From: Dehalococcoidales bacterium
GTDB lineage: Bacteria > Chloroflexota > Dehalococcoidia > Dehalococcoidales > JAQTVP01
DNA length: 13,327 bases
Assembly (NCBI GenBank): GCA_028707015.1
Contig: JAQTVP010000024.1
Span: forward strand, 1-13,327
Direction of reading: 5' to 3'
Shown: positions 12,743 through 13,327 of the stretch, one piece after another
How the letters are laid out: each line of letters starts with the position of its first letter
How positions within the stretch are numbered: position 1 is the stretch's first letter
The notes under the pieces: model-generated
Seen by the model: the letters and a program-made list of their open reading frames with translations, nothing else
What the model was told of the DNA's origin: nothing
Database searches by the model: none
Position numbers and translations under genes: made by a program

Positions 12743-13327
12743 ATGAAAAGAATAATTCTTTTTCTATTAAATACAATTCTTATTATCAGCCTACTTGCAG
12801 GTATCACTGGCTGTACAGCTAGTAATACCACTGACGAAGAATCAGCAAATACAGTTGAGGCCAGCAGTAAACCATTAGCTCCCCAGCAAAGGCTACGCGT
12901 GGCAACTACTACCAGCCTCTATGATACTGGACTCTGGGGTTACCTTGAACCAATGTTTGAAGAGAAATACGGGGTTGAGCTGGACGTACTTTACGCGGGA
13001 ACAGGCGCTGCTATCGGATACGGTGAGCGGGGCGATGTTGATGTTATTGCCGTACATTCCAAATCACGAGAAGAAGCATTTGTAAGTGCCGGCTATGGGA
13101 TTGAGCGAACCCCTTTTGCCTATAATTATTTCCTCATTGTTGGCCCAGCCGATGATCCGGCTGGCATTAAAGATATGACACCAGAAGAAGCCTTTAACAA
13201 GCTATATGAAACGGGAGCTGCTAACTTTATTTCCCGGGGGGATGATTCCGGTACTCACTCAAAAGAAAAAGCAATATGGCAGGCTGCCGGTTATAATTAC
13301 GAAACAGTACGTGAATCAGGCAGCTGG
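12743..13327 (+). CDS. tupA: Tungstate ABC transporter substrate-binding lipoprotein TupA, 3'-truncated
   Basis: 195 codons are visible and the frame runs off the right edge; the complete family member is usually about 270-290 residues. A lipoprotein signal peptide ends in the lipobox ITGC with Cys24, so the protein would be tethered to the outer face of the membrane. The mature part shows the TupA/WtpA-like oxyanion pattern: ATTTS (residues 54-58), GTGAAIGYGERGDVDVIAVH, YNYFLIVGPADDPAGI and SRGDDSGTH (164-172), which in TupA shape the tungstate pocket. It captures tungstate for the TupBC permease and ATPase, expected just downstream outside the window. It is preceded by a putative cofactor-sensing riboswitch, a terminator-like hairpin and a dyad, consistent with control by molybdopterin/tungstopterin status. 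The molybdate-binding ModA and phosphate-binding PstS families are less likely given the TTTS and RGDDSGTH motifs. Confidence 0.88.
   Translation, partial: MKRIILFLLNTILIISLLAGITGCTASNTTDEESANTVEASSKPLAPQQRLRVATTTSLYDTGLWGYLEPMFEEKYGVELDVLYAGTGAAIGYGERGDVDVIAVHSKSREEAFVSAGYGIERTPFAYNYFLIVGPADDPAGIKDMTPEEAFNKLYETGAANFISRGDDSGTHSKEKAIWQAAGYNYETVRESGSW

Overview
The window reads as anaerobic, moderately AT-rich bacterial DNA. Shine-Dalgarno sites precede most genes and a consensus sigma-70 promoter is present. The mix of a hydroxyacid-metabolism operon, giant secreted proteins with carboxypeptidase-regulatory-like repeats plus dockerin and cohesin-like modules, and a tungstate-binding lipoprotein under an apparent molybdenum/tungsten cofactor riboswitch fits an anaerobe, perhaps Chloroflexota (Dehalococcoidia). 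That placement is inference from gene content; no marker gene is present.

Region 1 (1-3755, + strand) is a four-gene co-directional cluster: an RraA-like aldolase-fold protein cut by the left edge, an Ldh-family NAD(P)-dependent 2-hydroxyacid (malate/lactate-type) dehydrogenase, an HpcH/HpaI-family aldolase homologue with substituted active-site positions, and a D-isomer-specific 2-hydroxyacid dehydrogenase (glyoxylate/hydroxypyruvate reductase type). Two aldolase-fold proteins and two hydroxyacid dehydrogenases of opposite stereochemical class suggest a catabolic route through 2-oxo and 2-hydroxy acids; the substrate cannot be read from sequence.

Region 2 (3826-11826, - strand) holds a secreted-protein locus. 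One giant frame runs from a signal peptide at 11826 to 4843 but is interrupted by a single in-frame TAA at 10873-10875. Restored, it would be about 2.3 thousand residues: roughly twelve carboxypeptidase-regulatory-like beta-sandwich repeats, a two-loop dockerin, a cohesin-like domain, fibronectin-III-like blocks and a twice-repeated C-terminal module. It is followed by a smaller protein made of one related fibronectin-III/beta block, with its own signal peptide and a C-terminal membrane anchor. The two probably form one cell-surface operon and share a duplicated domain block.

Region 3 (11833-13327) is mostly non-coding plus a small membrane ORF. On the + strand an extended -10 sigma-70 promoter (12386-12414) fires into a structured leader resembling the Moco/Tuco riboswitch family. 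Its 3' end contains a Shine-Dalgarno followed by a six-codon ORF and a terminator-like hairpin. A 12-bp dyad then precedes tupA, the tungstate-binding lipoprotein of an ABC transporter, truncated by the right edge. The riboswitch-tupA arrangement implies control of tungstate uptake by cofactor level.

The points most worth a second look are the conserved frame across the internal stop, the dockerin and cohesin on one polypeptide, the 88-bp near-identical repeat, and the layered leader in front of tupA.
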